A DNA stretch of 46,885 nt from Blastochloris sulfoviridis. GTDB lineage: Bacteria > Pseudomonadota > Alphaproteobacteria > Rhizobiales > Xanthobacteraceae. Positions 11,499 to 21,084 of the stretch are shown here, one piece after another (within the stretch, counting starts at the first letter, position 1; the number at the start of each line of letters is the position of its first letter). The stretch covers positions 1 to 46,885 of the forward strand of contig NZ_VWPL01000026.1 in NCBI RefSeq assembly GCF_008630065.1. The letters are read 5' to 3'. The position numbers and the translations under genes were made by a program. The notes under the pieces were generated by a model. The model saw nothing but the letters and a program-made list of their open reading frames with translations, was not told the origin of the DNA and made no database searches.

Positions 11499-12908
11499 AT
11501 GAAGACGGCACAAGATGTGCTCAAGACCATCACCGACAACGACGTGAAGTATGTCGATTGCCGTTTCACCGACCCGCGCGGCAAGTGGCAGCACGTTACC
11601 TTCGACATCTCCCAGATCACGGAAGAGACCTTCTCTGAAGGCGTGATGTTCGACGGCTCCTCGATCGCCGGCTGGAAGGCGATCAACGAGTCCGACATGT
11701 GCCTGATGCCCGACCCGGCCACCGCCACCATCGACCCGTTCTTCGCCGAGACGACGCTCAACATCGTCTGCGACGTGCTCGAGCCGACCACCGGCGAGCC
11801 CTACAATCGCGACCCGCGCGGCATCGCCAAGAAGGCCGAAGCCTATGTGAAGGCCTCGGGCGTGGGCGACACCATCTATTTCGGCCCCGAGGCCGAGTTC
11901 TTCGTGTTCGACGACGTGAAGTTCATGGCCGACCCGTACAATACGGGCTTCGTGCTGGACTCGACCGAGCTGCCGATCAACGCCGACACCGACTATGAGG
12001 GCGGCAACCTCGGTCACCGCGTCCGCACCAAGGGCGGCTACTTCCCGGTGCCGCCGGTCGACTCCGCCCAGGACATGCGCTCCGAGATGCTGGGCGCCAT
12101 GGCCAAGATGGGCGTCAGCGTCGAGAAGCACCACCACGAAGTGGCGTCCGCCCAGCACGAACTCGGCATGAAGTTCGACACGCTGACGCTGATGGCCGAC
12201 CAGCTGCAGATCTACAAGTACTGCATCCATCAGGTCGCCCACATCTACGGCAAGACCGCCACCTTCATGCCGAAGCCGGTGTTCGGCGACAACGGCTCGG
12301 GCATGCACTGCCACCAGTCGATCTGGAAGGCCGGCAAGCCGGTGTTCGCCGGCAACAAGTACGCCGACCTCTCCGACGAGTGCCTGTGGTACATCGGCGG
12401 CATCATCAAGCACGCCAAGGCCGTCAACGCCTTCACCAACCCGCTGACCAACTCCTACAAGCGTCTGGTCCCGGGCTACGAGGCGCCGGTGCTGCTCGCC
12501 TATTCGTCGCGCAACCGCTCGGCCTCCTGCCGCATCCCCTACACCAACAATCCGAAGGCCAAGCGCGTCGAGGTCCGCTTCCCCGATCCGGGCGCGAACC
12601 CCTACCTCGCCTTCGCGGCGATGGTGATGGCCGGCATGGACGGCATCAAGAACAAGATCGATCCCGGCCCGGCGATGGACAAGGACCTCTACGACCTGCC
12701 GCCGCGCGAGCTGAAGGAGATCCCGACAGTGTGCGGCTCGCTGCGCGAGGCTCTCGAAAGCCTCGACAAGGACCGCGCCTTCCTGACCGCCGGCGGCGTG
12801 TTCAACGACGACTTCATCGACAGCTACATCGAGCTGAAGATGGCCGAGGTGATGCGGTTCGAAATGACCCCGCACCCGGTCGAGTTCGACATGTACTACT
12901 CGGTCTGA
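11499..12908 (+). CDS. glnA: Glutamine synthetase type I
   Basis: Dodecameric GSI that forms glutamine from glutamate, ammonia and ATP. The 469-residue product has the N-terminal beta-grasp domain, [12 protein letters not shown], the metal site [22 protein letters not shown], the ATP region and the adenylylation site Tyr398 in DKDLYDLPP, so activity is likely controlled by GlnE. The open frame extends 30 codons upstream to 11409, but the start at 11499 has AGAGGAACAG upstream and gives the canonical MKTAQDVLK start. It is co-directional with glnB and followed by a strong terminator. Confidence 0.98.
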   Translation: MKTAQDVLKTITDNDVKYVDCRFTDPRGKWQHVTFDISQITEETFSEGVMFDGSSIAGWKAINESDMCLMPDPATATIDPFFAETTLNIVCDVLEPTTGEPYNRDPRGIAKKAEAYVKASGVGDTIYFGPEAEFFVFDDVKFMADPYNTGFVLDSTELPINADTDYEGGNLGHRVRTKGGYFPVPPVDSAQDMRSEMLGAMAKMGVSVEKHHHEVASAQHELGMKFDTLTLMADQLQIYKYCIHQVAHIYGKTATFMPKPVFGDNGSGMHCHQSIWKAGKPVFAGNKYADLSDECLWYIGGIIKHAKAVNAFTNPLTNSYKRLVPGYEAPVLLAYSSRNRSASCRIPYTNNPKAKRVEVRFPDPGANPYLAFAAMVMAGMDGIKNKIDPGPAMDKDLYDLPPRELKEIPTVCGSLREALESLDKDRAFLTAGGVFNDDFIDSYIELKMAEVMRFEMTPHPVEFDMYYSV

Positions 12909-12923
12909 CGTTCGATCGAACTC

Positions 12924-12952
12924 CGGTCTCCGGCCCTGCGGGCCGGAGACCG
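12924..12952 (+). terminator. 13-bp perfect hairpin after glnA
   Basis: A perfect 13-bp stem with loop TGC starts 15 nt after the glnA stop. It is not followed by a clean T-run, so it may be an mRNA 3' stabiliser or the first of a terminator pair with 12998-13025. Confidence 0.55.
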
Positions 12953-12997
12953 CCCGACGTATTCTCTCTCGATCCGACGTATTCTCTCAAAACCCTT

Positions 12998-13025
12998 GCG
13001 GGGCGCCACGGCGCCCCGCTTTTTT
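12998..13025 (+). terminator. Intrinsic terminator of glnBA
   Basis: GCGGGGCGC / GCGCCCCGC stem with loop CACG, followed immediately by TTTTTT. This is a textbook rho-independent terminator for glnA. Confidence 0.92.
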
Positions 13026-13123
13026 ATGCGTGGTTGCTTTGGGCGTGGTGCTCTTGAAGGTGCCGCTTCTGGGCGTGCTGTAGCGCGGCGGTGAGCGCAA
13101 CCGCTCTGCGGCATTGGGCTTCA

Positions 13124-13163
13124 TACGTTTCCGGCCGATGCCCTCGGGACGCCGGAGACCGTC
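13124..13163. repeat. Short palindromic repeat (TTCCGG...CCGGAA family), copy 1
   Basis: A roughly 40-bp imperfect palindrome in the glnA-smpB gap (12909-13374). It resembles 21085-21125 and 22055-22096, sharing a TTTCCGG arm, a central CCC-TTCGGG-like turn and a CCGGAGAC/CCGGAAAC arm. Confidence 0.6.
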
Positions 13164-13195
13164 TAAATAGAAACTGGCTCTGTGGCGGCGCTCTC

Positions 13196-13318
13196 CCCGT
13201 GGTCATCGCCGGGCTTGTCCCACGGCGATCTCGATGGGAACGCAGCGGTACCTGCAAAGAGGACGGCAGGCGAGATGATCAGGGGGTCGGGAGCGCCGGG
13301 ACAAGCCCGGCGATGACG
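13196..13318. repeat. Dispersed GCCGGG element, ~125 bp
   Basis: Two inverted arms (GTCATCGCCGGGCTTGTCCC and its near complement GGGACAAGCCCGGCGATGAC) flank a conserved middle that can be aligned with copies at 17043-17200 and 17740-17897 (GGCGG-CAGGC/GAGC...GTCGGGA). It fills most of the glnA-smpB gap, and no gene is visible there. The fixed internal sequence suggests a non-autonomous element rather than a simple palindrome. Confidence 0.7.
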
Positions 13319-13374
13319 GGGGCTGTTTCCGCCACACCGCCTGGACCCGAGATTCCCGTCCACGCAGTCCGGCC

Positions 13375-13851
13375 TCACCCCTTGTCGCGCAGCAGGCGGC
13401 CCTTCTCGCGCGCCCAGTCGCGGCTCTTCTCGGTCTCGCGCTTGTCGTGGGCCTTCTTGCCCTTGGCCAGCGCCAGCAGCACCTTGGCGCGGCCCTTGGC
13501 GTTGAAATAGACCCGCAGCGGCACCACCGTCATGCCCTCGCGGGCGACCGCGCTCATCAGCTTGAACACTTGGCGCTTGTGCAACAGCAGCTTGCGCGGG
13601 CGCTTGGGCTCATGGTTGAAGCGGTTGGCCTCCAGGTATTCCGGAATATAGGCGTTGACCAGCCAGATCTCGCCATCCTTGGCGTCGGCATAGCTGTCGC
13701 CGATCGTCGCCTTGCCGCCGCGCAACGACTTGACCTCCGTGCCGGTCAGCATGATGCCGGCCTCGAAGGTCTCGCCGATCTCATAGTGAAAGCGGGCCTT
13801 GCGATTGTCGGCGACCACCTTGCCGGTGGTTTCGTCCTTGCCCTTCGCCAT
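13375..13851 (-). CDS. smpB: SsrA-binding protein SmpB
   Basis: Partner of tmRNA in ribosome rescue; binds the tRNA-like domain and brings tmRNA to stalled ribosomes. The 158-residue product shows [56 protein letters not shown] and the basic C-terminal tail ([16 protein letters not shown]) that reaches the decoding centre. It starts 19 nt after the dapA stop on the same strand, so dapA-smpB form an operon, as in many alphaproteobacteria. Confidence 0.97.
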   Translation of the reverse strand: MAKGKDETTGKVVADNRKARFHYEIGETFEAGIMLTGTEVKSLRGGKATIGDSYADAKDGEIWLVNAYIPEYLEANRFNHEPKRPRKLLLHKRQVFKLMSAVAREGMTVVPLRVYFNAKGRAKVLLALAKGKKAHDKRETEKSRDWAREKGRLLRDKG

Positions 13852-13870
13852 TGTGTGCCTGTCGGGCCGC

Positions 13871-14761
13871 TCAGTTGAGCAGGCCGGCGTGAGCCATCGC
13901 TTCGCGCACCGCGCGCTGGGTCGCCTCGCCGACCGTCACCATCGGCAGCCGCACCTCGTCCGTCATCTTGCCGAGCAGCGACAGCGCGTACTTCACCGGC
14001 GATGGGTTGGTCTCCACGAACAGCGCGGTGTGCAGCGGCATCAGCCGGTCCTGCAGCTCCAGCGCCTTGGCGTAGTCGCCGGCGAGGCAGGCGGCCTGGA
14101 ACGCCGCGCACTGGCGCGGCGCCACGTTGGAGGCGACCGAGATGCAGCCATGGCCGCCATGGGCCATGAAGCCCAGCGCCGTGGCGTCCTCGCCGGAGAG
14201 CTGGTTGAAGTCCGGCCCCAAATGCTGACGCTGCAGCGAGGCGCGCGCCACATTGGCGGTGGCGTCCTTGACCCCGGCGATGTTCTTCAGATCGAACAGC
14301 CGCTTCATGGTGTCAACCGACATGTCGATCACCGAGCGGGCCGGGATGTTGTAGATGATGATCGGGATGCCGATGGCGTCGTTGATCGCCTTGAAGTGCT
14401 GGAAGAGCCCCTCCTGGGTGGGCTTGTTGTAGTAGGGCGTCACCACCAGCACGGCGTCGGCGCCGGCCTGCTCGGCGTGGCGGCTGAGCTCGATGGCCTC
14501 GATGGTGGAGTTCGACCCGGTGCCGGCGACCACCGGCACGCGACCGGACGCCTCCTGGACGCACCATTCCACCACCTGCTTGTGCTCGTGATGGCTCAGC
14601 GTCGGGCTCTCGCCGGTGGTGCCGCACGGCACCAGCCCATTGGTGCCCTCCTCGACCTGCCAGGCGGCGTGCGCCCGAAAGGCGGCCTCGTCGACCCTGC
14701 CATTTTTGAACGGTGTCACCAGTGCGGTGAAGGAGCCACGGAAATTCGTCTTGGCCGTCAT
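13871..14761 (-). CDS. dapA: 4-hydroxy-tetrahydrodipicolinate synthase
   Basis: First committed step of lysine and diaminopimelate synthesis, condensing pyruvate with aspartate semialdehyde. The 296-residue TIM-barrel has Thr48-Thr49 in GTTGE, Tyr137 in IIYNIPAR and the Schiff-base Lys165 in GVKDAT. The start at 14761 has GAGGAACC upstream and gives the usual start; the open frame continues 24 codons further up with no family match. It heads dapA-smpB and diverges from the lytic transglycosylase gene. Both products serve cell-wall metabolism, though this may be chance. Confidence 0.96.
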   Translation of the reverse strand: MTAKTNFRGSFTALVTPFKNGRVDEAAFRAHAAWQVEEGTNGLVPCGTTGESPTLSHHEHKQVVEWCVQEASGRVPVVAGTGSNSTIEAIELSRHAEQAGADAVLVVTPYYNKPTQEGLFQHFKAINDAIGIPIIIYNIPARSVIDMSVDTMKRLFDLKNIAGVKDATANVARASLQRQHLGPDFNQLSGEDATALGFMAHGGHGCISVASNVAPRQCAAFQAACLAGDYAKALELQDRLMPLHTALFVETNPSPVKYALSLLGKMTDEVRLPMVTVGEATQRAVREAMAHAGLLN

Positions 14762-14982
14762 GGATGGTTCCTCGGGTCGTTCCTTGCTGCCGGCGCCGGT
14801 CCCCGCCGCGGCACCACGGTAACCAATCTTCATAGAGGCGATCCGCCGCGGGCGGAAGGATTTTCGGCGCCCTCGTTTCGCCGCAAGCGGCCGACAGGGT
14901 CCGCCGCAGCCAGGCCGTGCCGCCGTTTGGTCAACGATTCGTCAACGAGATCGCCGGAAGGTGGCTCGATCCGGAGCACCCC

Positions 14983-16947
14983 ATGCGCACAGCCGCGACC
15001 CTCGCCATCCTCGCCACCGTCTTGTCCCCCCTGCCCGCCGCCGCCAGCAGCGACTCGACGGCCGTCGCCCAGGCGATCCAGCTGATCGAGCGCGGCCGCG
15101 GCGCGGAGGCCGACCAGATCGCCGCGACCTTGCGCGATCCGGCCGCGCGCAAGACCATCGAGTGGATGCGGCTACGCCGCAACAGCGGCGACGTCCGCTT
15201 CGAGCGATTCGCCACCTTCGCCCGCGAAAACCCCGGCTGGCCGAGCGTCGGCCTGATCCGCAAGCGCGCGGAAGGGAAGCTGTGGGAGGACAGGGCTTCC
15301 GCCCGCACCATCTTCGCCTATTTCGGCCAGAGCCGCCCGACCAGCGGCAAGGGCAAGCTGGCGCTGGCCCGCGCCCACCTGGAGACCGGCAACCAGGCCG
15401 CCGCCCAGGCGCTGGTGCGCGAGGCCTGGCGCGAGGAGCCGTTCTCCAAGGACGGCGAGGACGACATCCTGCGCGTCTTCGGCCCGCTGCTCGGCCGCGC
15501 CGACCACAAGGCGCGCACCGACATGTTCCTCTATGCCGAGGACGGGGCGGATGCGCTGCGCAACGCCGCCCGCGTCGGCTCCGACATGGTGGCGGTGGCC
15601 AAGGCCCGCATCGCCGCCATCAAGAAGGACAAGGCGCTGGCCAAACTGCTCAATGCCGTGCCGGCCTCGGCCCGCAACGAGCCCAGCTACATCTATGCCC
15701 GCTCGCAGTTCCATCGCCGCGCGGACAAGCCCAAACTTGCCGCCGAGTGGGTGTTCAAGGCGCCGAGCGACCCCAAGGCGCTGGTCGACACCGACCAATG
15801 GTGGATCGAGCGGCGCCTGCTGGTGCGCCACCTCCTTGAGGAGAACGAGCCGCGCACGGCCTACCGCATGGCCGCCGGCGCGGCGATGCCCGAGAAGGAG
15901 AACTACAAGGTCGAGCGCGACTTCATGGCCGGCTGGGTGGCGTTGCGCTTCCTCAACGACCCGGCCACCGCCCGCCGCCATTTCGCGCGCATCCTGCAAC
16001 TCACCAACAACCCGACCAGCGAAGCGCGCGGCCATTATTGGCTGGGCCGCGCCGCCGAGGCGACGGGCGACCGGGCCGGCGCCCGCGCCGCCTATGAGAA
16101 GGGCGCGCGCGTCGTGTCGGCCTATTATGGGCAGTTGTCGCGCGCCAAGCTCGGCCGGACCGACCTGCCGGTGCCGAGCCTGCCGCGGCCCTCCGCCCAG
16201 GGGCGCGCGGCGTTCCTGAACTCCGACACCGGACGGGCACTGCAGATCCTGCACGATATCGGCCGCTCCGACCTGACGGTGCCGATGTATGCCGAGCTCG
16301 GCGAGCGCATCCACGACCCTGACCGGCTCGCGGCCCTCGCCGAATTCGTCGCCCAGCGCAAGGATGCCCGCGCCATGCTGCTGGTCGGCCGCGACGCGAT
16401 CAACCGTGGCCTGCCGTTCGAGGCGGCGGCGTTCCCCGCCGTCGGCCTGCCCTCCTTCCCGGCCCGGGAGCCGGCGGCCGACCTGCCGGTGGTCTATGCC
16501 ATCGCCCGGCAGGAGAGCGCCTTCAACCCGGCCACCGTGTCGAGCGCCAACGCGCTGGGCTTCATGCAAGTGACACCCGCGGCCGGGCGCTACGTGGCCA
16601 AGAAGTTCGGCCTGCCGTTCGACGCCAAGCGGCTGTTGTCCGACCCGGTCTACAACATGCAGATGGGGGCGCTGGAGATCGGCGACCTGATCCGCGACTA
16701 CGACAACAACATGATCCTGGCGTTCGCCGGCTACAATGCCGGGCGCGGGCGGGTGCGCGACTGGGTGGCCCGCTTCGGCGACCCGCGCGACCCGAAGGTC
16801 GATCCGGTCGACTGGGTGGAGAAGATCCCGTTCTTCGAGACCCGCAACTATGTGCAGCGGGTGCTGGAGAATCTGCAGATCTACCGCGTGCGGTTCTCCG
16901 GCCGGCAGGCACTGCACATCGAGGCCGACCTGCGCACCGGACGGTGA
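14983..16947 (+). CDS. slt: Soluble lytic murein transglycosylase
   Basis: Periplasmic enzyme that cleaves peptidoglycan glycan strands to 1,6-anhydro ends. The 654-residue product has a cleavable signal peptide (MRTAATLAILATVLSPLPAAA), a long helical repeat region like the Slt70 doughnut (about 30-480) and the C-terminal SLT domain with catalytic Glu511 (IARQESAFNP), ALGFMQVTPAAG and FAGYNAG motifs. The ORF is open 22 codons further up, but the signal peptide sets the start at 14983. No operon partner; the next 300 bp downstream are repeats. Confidence 0.93.
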   Translation: MRTAATLAILATVLSPLPAAASSDSTAVAQAIQLIERGRGAEADQIAATLRDPAARKTIEWMRLRRNSGDVRFERFATFARENPGWPSVGLIRKRAEGKLWEDRASARTIFAYFGQSRPTSGKGKLALARAHLETGNQAAAQALVREAWREEPFSKDGEDDILRVFGPLLGRADHKARTDMFLYAEDGADALRNAARVGSDMVAVAKARIAAIKKDKALAKLLNAVPASARNEPSYIYARSQFHRRADKPKLAAEWVFKAPSDPKALVDTDQWWIERRLLVRHLLEENEPRTAYRMAAGAAMPEKENYKVERDFMAGWVALRFLNDPATARRHFARILQLTNNPTSEARGHYWLGRAAEATGDRAGARAAYEKGARVVSAYYGQLSRAKLGRTDLPVPSLPRPSAQGRAAFLNSDTGRALQILHDIGRSDLTVPMYAELGERIHDPDRLAALAEFVAQRKDARAMLLVGRDAINRGLPFEAAAFPAVGLPSFPAREPAADLPVVYAIARQESAFNPATVSSANALGFMQVTPAAGRYVAKKFGLPFDAKRLLSDPVYNMQMGALEIGDLIRDYDNNMILAFAGYNAGRGRVRDWVARFGDPRDPKVDPVDWVEKIPFFETRNYVQRVLENLQIYRVRFSGRQALHIEADLRTGR

Positions 16948-17042
16948 GGGGTGGGGGGCAATGTCGCCTCTCCCCTCAGTCCGGTAGACATCCTTCGCCG
17001 CCGTCATCCACCGCCGTCTCGCCGGACCGGGCTGCCGCCGGC

Positions 17043-17200
17043 CCTGACGTGCGTGCGCACTCTCTCCGTGGTCGTCGCCGGGCTTGTCCCGGCGATCCCG
17101 ACCCGAAGAGCTCGGCTGCCGTGACGGCGCTGTCGGAGAAAAGGGCGGCAGGCGGAGTGGCCAGGGTGTCGGGATCGCCGGGCCAAGCCCGGCGATGACG
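17043..17200. repeat. 158-bp GCCGGG element left of the GIY-YIG gene
   Basis: It aligns without obvious gaps to an equally long copy at 17740-17897, from CCTGACGTGCGT to the outer GGCGATGACG arm. Both have inverted GCCGGG arms and an internal CGGAGAAAA-GGCGGC stretch. The last 28 bp plus the following 37 bp (17173-17237) recur at 17554-17620. No gene lies in 16948-17241. Confidence 0.8.
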
Positions 17201-17241
17201 GTGGGGTGGCCCGGCGGTGACGGGAGTGCCCGGCGATCCGG

Positions 17242-17532
17242 TCACATGACGAGTTCGGGATAGAGATCCCGCCATGTCGGGTTTGTCTGCGCGATCAGCC
17301 GCGTCTTCCACACCCGTGGCCAGTGCTTGATGTTCTTCTCGCGCTGGATCGCATCGATGATCCTGTCGAACTGCTCGAAGTGCACGAGCAGTTTGATGTT
17401 GTATCGCTTCGTGAAACCGTCGAGCGCTTCCGTCCGGTGTTCATGAACACGCCGGACCAGATCATTGGTGACGCCGACATAAATCGCGCCACCCGGCCTG
17501 CTGGCGAGAATGTAGACATAGGCTCGCGTCAT
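17242..17532 (-). CDS. Small GIY-YIG nuclease-superfamily protein
   Basis: Compact single-domain protein of 96 residues. The GIY-YIG core is visible: YVYILASR...GAIYVGVTNDL at the N-terminus, then the RRVHEHR helix, the YNIKLLVHFEQF strand and AIQREKNIKHWPR, which carries the usual Arg/Glu-Lys positions. It is the UPF0213/YhbQ-like class, whose cellular role is mostly unknown. The start at 17532 has GGAGAGG about 9 nt upstream; the open frame continues 140 codons upstream only because the repeats are read through. The gene is enclosed by 65-67-bp direct repeats (17173-17237 and 17554-17620), with the stop 5 nt from one and the start 22 nt from the other. That layout suggests a nuclease-repeat cassette. 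Confidence 0.85.
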   Translation of the reverse strand: MTRAYVYILASRPGGAIYVGVTNDLVRRVHEHRTEALDGFTKRYNIKLLVHFEQFDRIIDAIQREKNIKHWPRVWKTRLIAQTNPTWRDLYPELVM

Positions 17533-17553
17533 CGGTCGACCCTCTCCGATCGG

Positions 17554-17620
17554 GATCGCCGGGACAAGCCCGGCGATGACGGAGGGGTGGCCCGGCGGTG
17601 ACGGTGGCGTGCCCGGCGAT
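17554..17620. repeat. Direct repeat right of the GIY-YIG gene
   Basis: About 67 bp nearly matching 17173-17237 in the same orientation. It starts with the palindrome GCCGGGACAAGCCCGGC and continues through GGGGTGGCCCGGCGGTGACGG. With the left copy it brackets the GIY-YIG gene. Confidence 0.75.
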
Positions 17621-17739
17621 GACGGAAGGATGCCGGCGATGACCGATGGCGCCCAGCGATGGCGGAACAGGGGCCTGCGACGACCGGAGCTCCAGCGTCC
17701 GACGTGATCGGCCCCGGGCGAGCCCGGCCCACCAGCGAT

Positions 17740-17897
17740 CCTGACGTGCGTCCACACTCTTGCCGCCGTCATCGCCGGGCTTGCCCCGGCGATCCCGATT
17801 GGAACGGTGCGGCGGTGGTGGCGGTTGTCTCGGAGAAAAAGGCGGCGAGCAGAGTGACCACGGTGTCGGGATCGCCGGGACAAGCCCGGCGATGACG
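17740..17897. repeat. 158-bp GCCGGG element right of the GIY-YIG gene
   Basis: Full-length partner of 17043-17200. It fills the 487-bp gap between the GIY-YIG gene and the porin terminator together with shorter GGCGATGACG fragments (17620-17660, 17900-17942). No gene seen in the gap. Confidence 0.8.
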
Positions 17898-17960
17898 GAG
17901 GGGTGCTGGCGATGACGGGGATGTGCGCCCGGCGATGACGGGAGAATTCCACCTCGCCAC

Positions 17961-17994
17961 AAACGAAAACCCCGGCGGTTGCCCGCCGGGGTTT
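17961..17994 (-). terminator. Intrinsic terminator of the porin gene
   Basis: A 12-bp perfect stem (AAACCCCGGCGG / CCGCCGGGGTTT, 4-nt loop), read on the minus strand, ends in GGGGTTTTCGTTTG. It lies 25 nt after the porin stop. Confidence 0.85.
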
Positions 17995-18019
17995 CCTTCA
18001 AGACCGAGCCTTCGCCGGA

Positions 18020-19558
18020 TCAGAAGTTCCGCTGAACGCGGACCATGCCGGAGAAGATGTCTTCGTCGTGGCTGTAGGAGAGAGCGCGGTCTGCGTTCGC
18101 CTGGGTGCCCATATTGGCAGCCGTATAGCCCTTGAATCCTTCAACATCAACTTTAGTATAGAGCATTTCAACACCGATGTCGAGGTTCTTGACCGGCGAC
18201 CACGTGGTGTTGAAGCCGACCTGCCAGAGGTTGAAGTCGCGGACGGTCTGGGAGTCCTCTGTACCTGCGCCCAGATTCAGCGGCGAGCCAGCCGTGATGC
18301 CGTCGATGAAGGGCACCTCAACCGCGGAATAGCCGCCGAACAGGGTCGAGCGCAGCGACGGGGTCCAGAAATGACGGAAGTCGGCGCGGATGGTCCAGGC
18401 GTCGACCTGCTCGATGCTACCGTCCACCGGGTTGATGAAGGCGTCGGCGAGATCGACGATCGCACCGGTGGCGCCGCGAATCATGCCAAGTGCGGAAGGA
18501 CCGCTGGTGGTCTGGCGGCTAGAGACGCCAGTGTATTCCGTAGCGCCCGAGGCGTAGCTGCCCTGAACCATGAACTGGTCGCCCTTGGCGAGCGAGTCAA
18601 GGTTGAAGGTGATGCCAGCACCGATGGCGTAGCCATAATCAGTTTCGTTGATGTCCGCAGTCGCAGGCAAAAACGCGTTACCTAAATTATCGTAGGCGTC
18701 GGCGGCGCGAAGCTGGTGGATGGCGCCGGAGAGCTGCGCGGAGCCCCAGGACTGATCGACACGAATGTTGGCGACGATGTCCGGCATCGCCTGGCCGCCC
18801 TGGTAGTTGGTGGCGTCGGTGTAGTCGAAGACCGTCGTTGTGCCGAGCTGGGTAACGGTGCCCGGCGCCACCTGGATCGCATTACGGCGATAGGTGGCGT
18901 CTTCCACGCCTATGGTCGCCGACAGACCGTTGCCGAGCGAGGCGGTGTAGGCAACGACGTTGGTGAATTTGTTGGAGCCGACGTTGATAGTGGTGAAGGT
19001 GCCAAGGCCGGCCGAATAGTCGAAGAACGACTGCAGGTAGCCGAAGGTGAAGCCGGCGAACTGGATGAAGGCGCGGTCCATACCAGCGGAGGCGCCACCA
19101 AAGCCCTGGTCCTGCCAATTTCTCCTTCCCGTACCCGACGCATAATCATAAGTGGTATAGAAAAGTCCATAGGCCCGCAGCGTGCCATACTCGGTGCGCG
19201 TGCGAGCGTCCATGGTGACAGCAATACGCGACCGGAACGCGGTCAGATCGTCCTGACGGTCATAGGAGATGTCGCCACCCGCACCCGAACCAGGAGCGAG
19301 ACCGGTCAAGGCGTTTGCAGGGTACAGCGGCGTATGGTAGCCGGGAACCATGCCGTAATAGGTGTCGGCACGGACATAGCCGCCGACCTTCAGGCAGATG
19401 TCGGTGCCCGGGATGTAATAGAAGCCGGCGCCGTAGGCGTCGCAAACCTTGACGTAATCGACGGCCTTCGCCTTCATCGGCAGGTCGGCAGCTTGAGCGC
19501 TGGCAACCGCCACGAGACCCGCCGCGGAGCCGAGGAGAAGGCTCTTCACGATAGACAT
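18020..19558 (-). CDS. Outer-membrane porin (Porin_2 family)
   Basis: Trimeric general-diffusion porin of the alphaproteobacterial Porin_2 type, 512 residues. A 24-residue signal peptide ends SAQAAD. The N-terminal segment has the paired cysteines typical of these porins (VCDAYG...TDICLKVGGYVRADTYYG), followed by alternating strand-like segments. The last residue is Phe in VRVQRNF, the usual outer-membrane beta-barrel end signal. A GGAGG sequence lies 7 nt before the start. The gene stands alone with its own terminator. Codon use is slightly less GC-biased than its neighbours, common for highly expressed porins. Confidence 0.93.
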   Translation of the reverse strand: MSIVKSLLLGSAAGLVAVASAQAADLPMKAKAVDYVKVCDAYGAGFYYIPGTDICLKVGGYVRADTYYGMVPGYHTPLYPANALTGLAPGSGAGGDISYDRQDDLTAFRSRIAVTMDARTRTEYGTLRAYGLFYTTYDYASGTGRRNWQDQGFGGASAGMDRAFIQFAGFTFGYLQSFFDYSAGLGTFTTINVGSNKFTNVVAYTASLGNGLSATIGVEDATYRRNAIQVAPGTVTQLGTTTVFDYTDATNYQGGQAMPDIVANIRVDQSWGSAQLSGAIHQLRAADAYDNLGNAFLPATADINETDYGYAIGAGITFNLDSLAKGDQFMVQGSYASGATEYTGVSSRQTTSGPSALGMIRGATGAIVDLADAFINPVDGSIEQVDAWTIRADFRHFWTPSLRSTLFGGYSAVEVPFIDGITAGSPLNLGAGTEDSQTVRDFNLWQVGFNTTWSPVKNLDIGVEMLYTKVDVEGFKGYTAANMGTQANADRALSYSHDEDIFSGMVRVQRNF

Positions 19559-19975
19559 AGATAACCTCCGTTTTCTCTCTCGTTCTGATGGAGCGGGTTC
19601 TTGCCGTCAGGTGTCGCCACCCGGGGAAGTTCCCCAAACCCCTTGCCCAGTCCTTCCAGGTGCTTTCGACCTTGCGGCCAATGCCACCCTTGTTCCGGGG
19701 CGAGGCGGGGTTCCCCCCTCCGTCGCGTCATCACCATGACGCGACAAGGTTTCGCGATCAATGATTCGAGGGGCTTCGGCGGGGGGTGGATGCCGCATTT
19801 CCCGGCACTGTTGCAAGACTGCCACGGACCGTTAATCAACCGCAAACCATGCCAGCGGCGTGGCAATTTCGTCGCGGTTCGCTGGTCTGCCGCGACCTAC
19901 GCCATCCGGCTGCCGCGCCCAACGGCGCTCATCGGTCACCGCCGGGTGCGCCCCAACGTCATCGCTGGCACTCTC

Positions 19976-20143
19976 CATGGTCATCGCCGGGCTTGTCCCG
20001 GCGATCCCGATACCCTGCCACGCCCCCTCCATCGTCATCGCCGCCGTGTCCTTCGAATCGAGATCGCCGGGACAAGCCCGGCGATGACGGCGGCGAGGGC
20101 GCGCGAACACCTCCGACGCCGGGACAAGCCCGGCGATGACGAA
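19976..20143. repeat. GCCGGG element array between porin and DUF2076 genes
   Basis: A full arm pair (GTCATCGCCGGGCTTGTCCC at the left, GGGACAAGCCCGGCGATGAC at 20070-20089) plus an extra arm at 20119-20138. The middle differs from the 158-bp copies. The 668-bp gap 19559-20226 also contains the presumed porin promoter region (19570-19860), and no convincing gene. Confidence 0.65.
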
Positions 20144-20226
20144 GGAGGGGGAGTGCAAAGGCGATGACGACGGAGAGGTAGAATCAGCCAGCCCGAAATC
20201 TCCGCAGTCCGGGCCGCTGGGCATTC

Positions 20227-20982
20227 TTACGCGAAGTCGCCGTCGTCGAAGCCGCCATCGTCGAAGCCGATGTCGTCCTCGTCGGCGGAGGCGTCCTGCC
20301 AGCCCTTGTCGGCGGCGGGGGCATCGCTGCCGGCGGCGGCCGGGCTGCTGTTGCCGGACTCCTTGCCGGACTCGCCCAGGCCGAGCCCGCCGGCCAGCTT
20401 CGAGGCCTCATCGCCGCCGGAGAAGGCGCTGGAGAGCGCGTTGGCGATCATCATGCCGCCGGCAACGCCGAGCGCCGTCGACATGGCGCCGGCCAGAAAG
20501 CCGCCGCCACCCAAACCGCCGCCGCGCTGGCCGGGCGCGGCCTGCTGGCCCCACGGGCCGGCGGCCGGCGCCGGCTGCGCCCGGCCCCACGGACCGGACG
20601 ACGGGCCGCCCGTCTCCGGTTGCATCGGCGCGGCCGGCCGGTTGGGCTGGGACTGATAGGATTGATATTGCGGCTGGGGCTGGGGTTGCGGCGCGCCGCC
20701 GCCGAACAGGCCCGACAGGAAGCCGCTCGAACCCTGCGGCGCGGCCTGCGGCCGCCGCGACAGCTCCTCGACCTCGGCGCGGAGCTGCTCGACCTCCTGG
20801 TTCAGATTGGTCAGCGCCTGCTCCTGGACGTAGATCGCCTGGGCCATGACGTAGGGCGCATAAGGCTGCGCCTGGATGCGCTCGGCGATGAAACGTTCCG
20901 CCTCGGCGTCGCGCGGCTGGCCTTCGGCCTGCGCAAGACGGTCGAAAATCCCGGCGATGACGGTCTTTTCCTCGGGCGACAT
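20227..20982 (-). CDS. DUF2076 family protein
   Basis: Unknown-function protein of 251 residues. The N-terminal helical part (MSPEEKTVIAGIFDRLAQAE, then VEQLRAEVEEL, a short coiled coil) matches the DUF2076 family plan. The middle is low-complexity, rich in Pro/Gln/Gly, and is followed by a Gly/Ala hydrophobic hairpin-like segment (GGGGFLAGAMSTALGVAGGMMIANAL). The acidic tail ends in repeated FDDG motifs. It may be membrane-associated. No enzymatic motifs are seen. Neighbouring genes are also domains of unknown function, so context gives little. Confidence 0.8.
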   Translation of the reverse strand: MSPEEKTVIAGIFDRLAQAEGQPRDAEAERFIAERIQAQPYAPYVMAQAIYVQEQALTNLNQEVEQLRAEVEELSRRPQAAPQGSSGFLSGLFGGGAPQPQPQPQYQSYQSQPNRPAAPMQPETGGPSSGPWGRAQPAPAAGPWGQQAAPGQRGGGLGGGGFLAGAMSTALGVAGGMMIANALSSAFSGGDEASKLAGGLGLGESGKESGNSSPAAAGSDAPAADKGWQDASADEDDIGFDDGGFDDGDFA

Positions 20983-21084
20983 GACGGCGAATTCCCCTTT
21001 CCATACGGCCGGACGTCCGGCCCGCGCGTCACATAGGAAGCGCGGGCGTGGTTTGCGAGGGGGGTCGGCGACCCGTACGTCATG

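Noticed and set aside
17533-17952. A 140-codon N-terminal extension of the GIY-YIG protein
   Set aside because: It only reads through GCCGGG repeats (VIAGLVPAIP-type translation), and a good ribosome site precedes the ATG at 17532.
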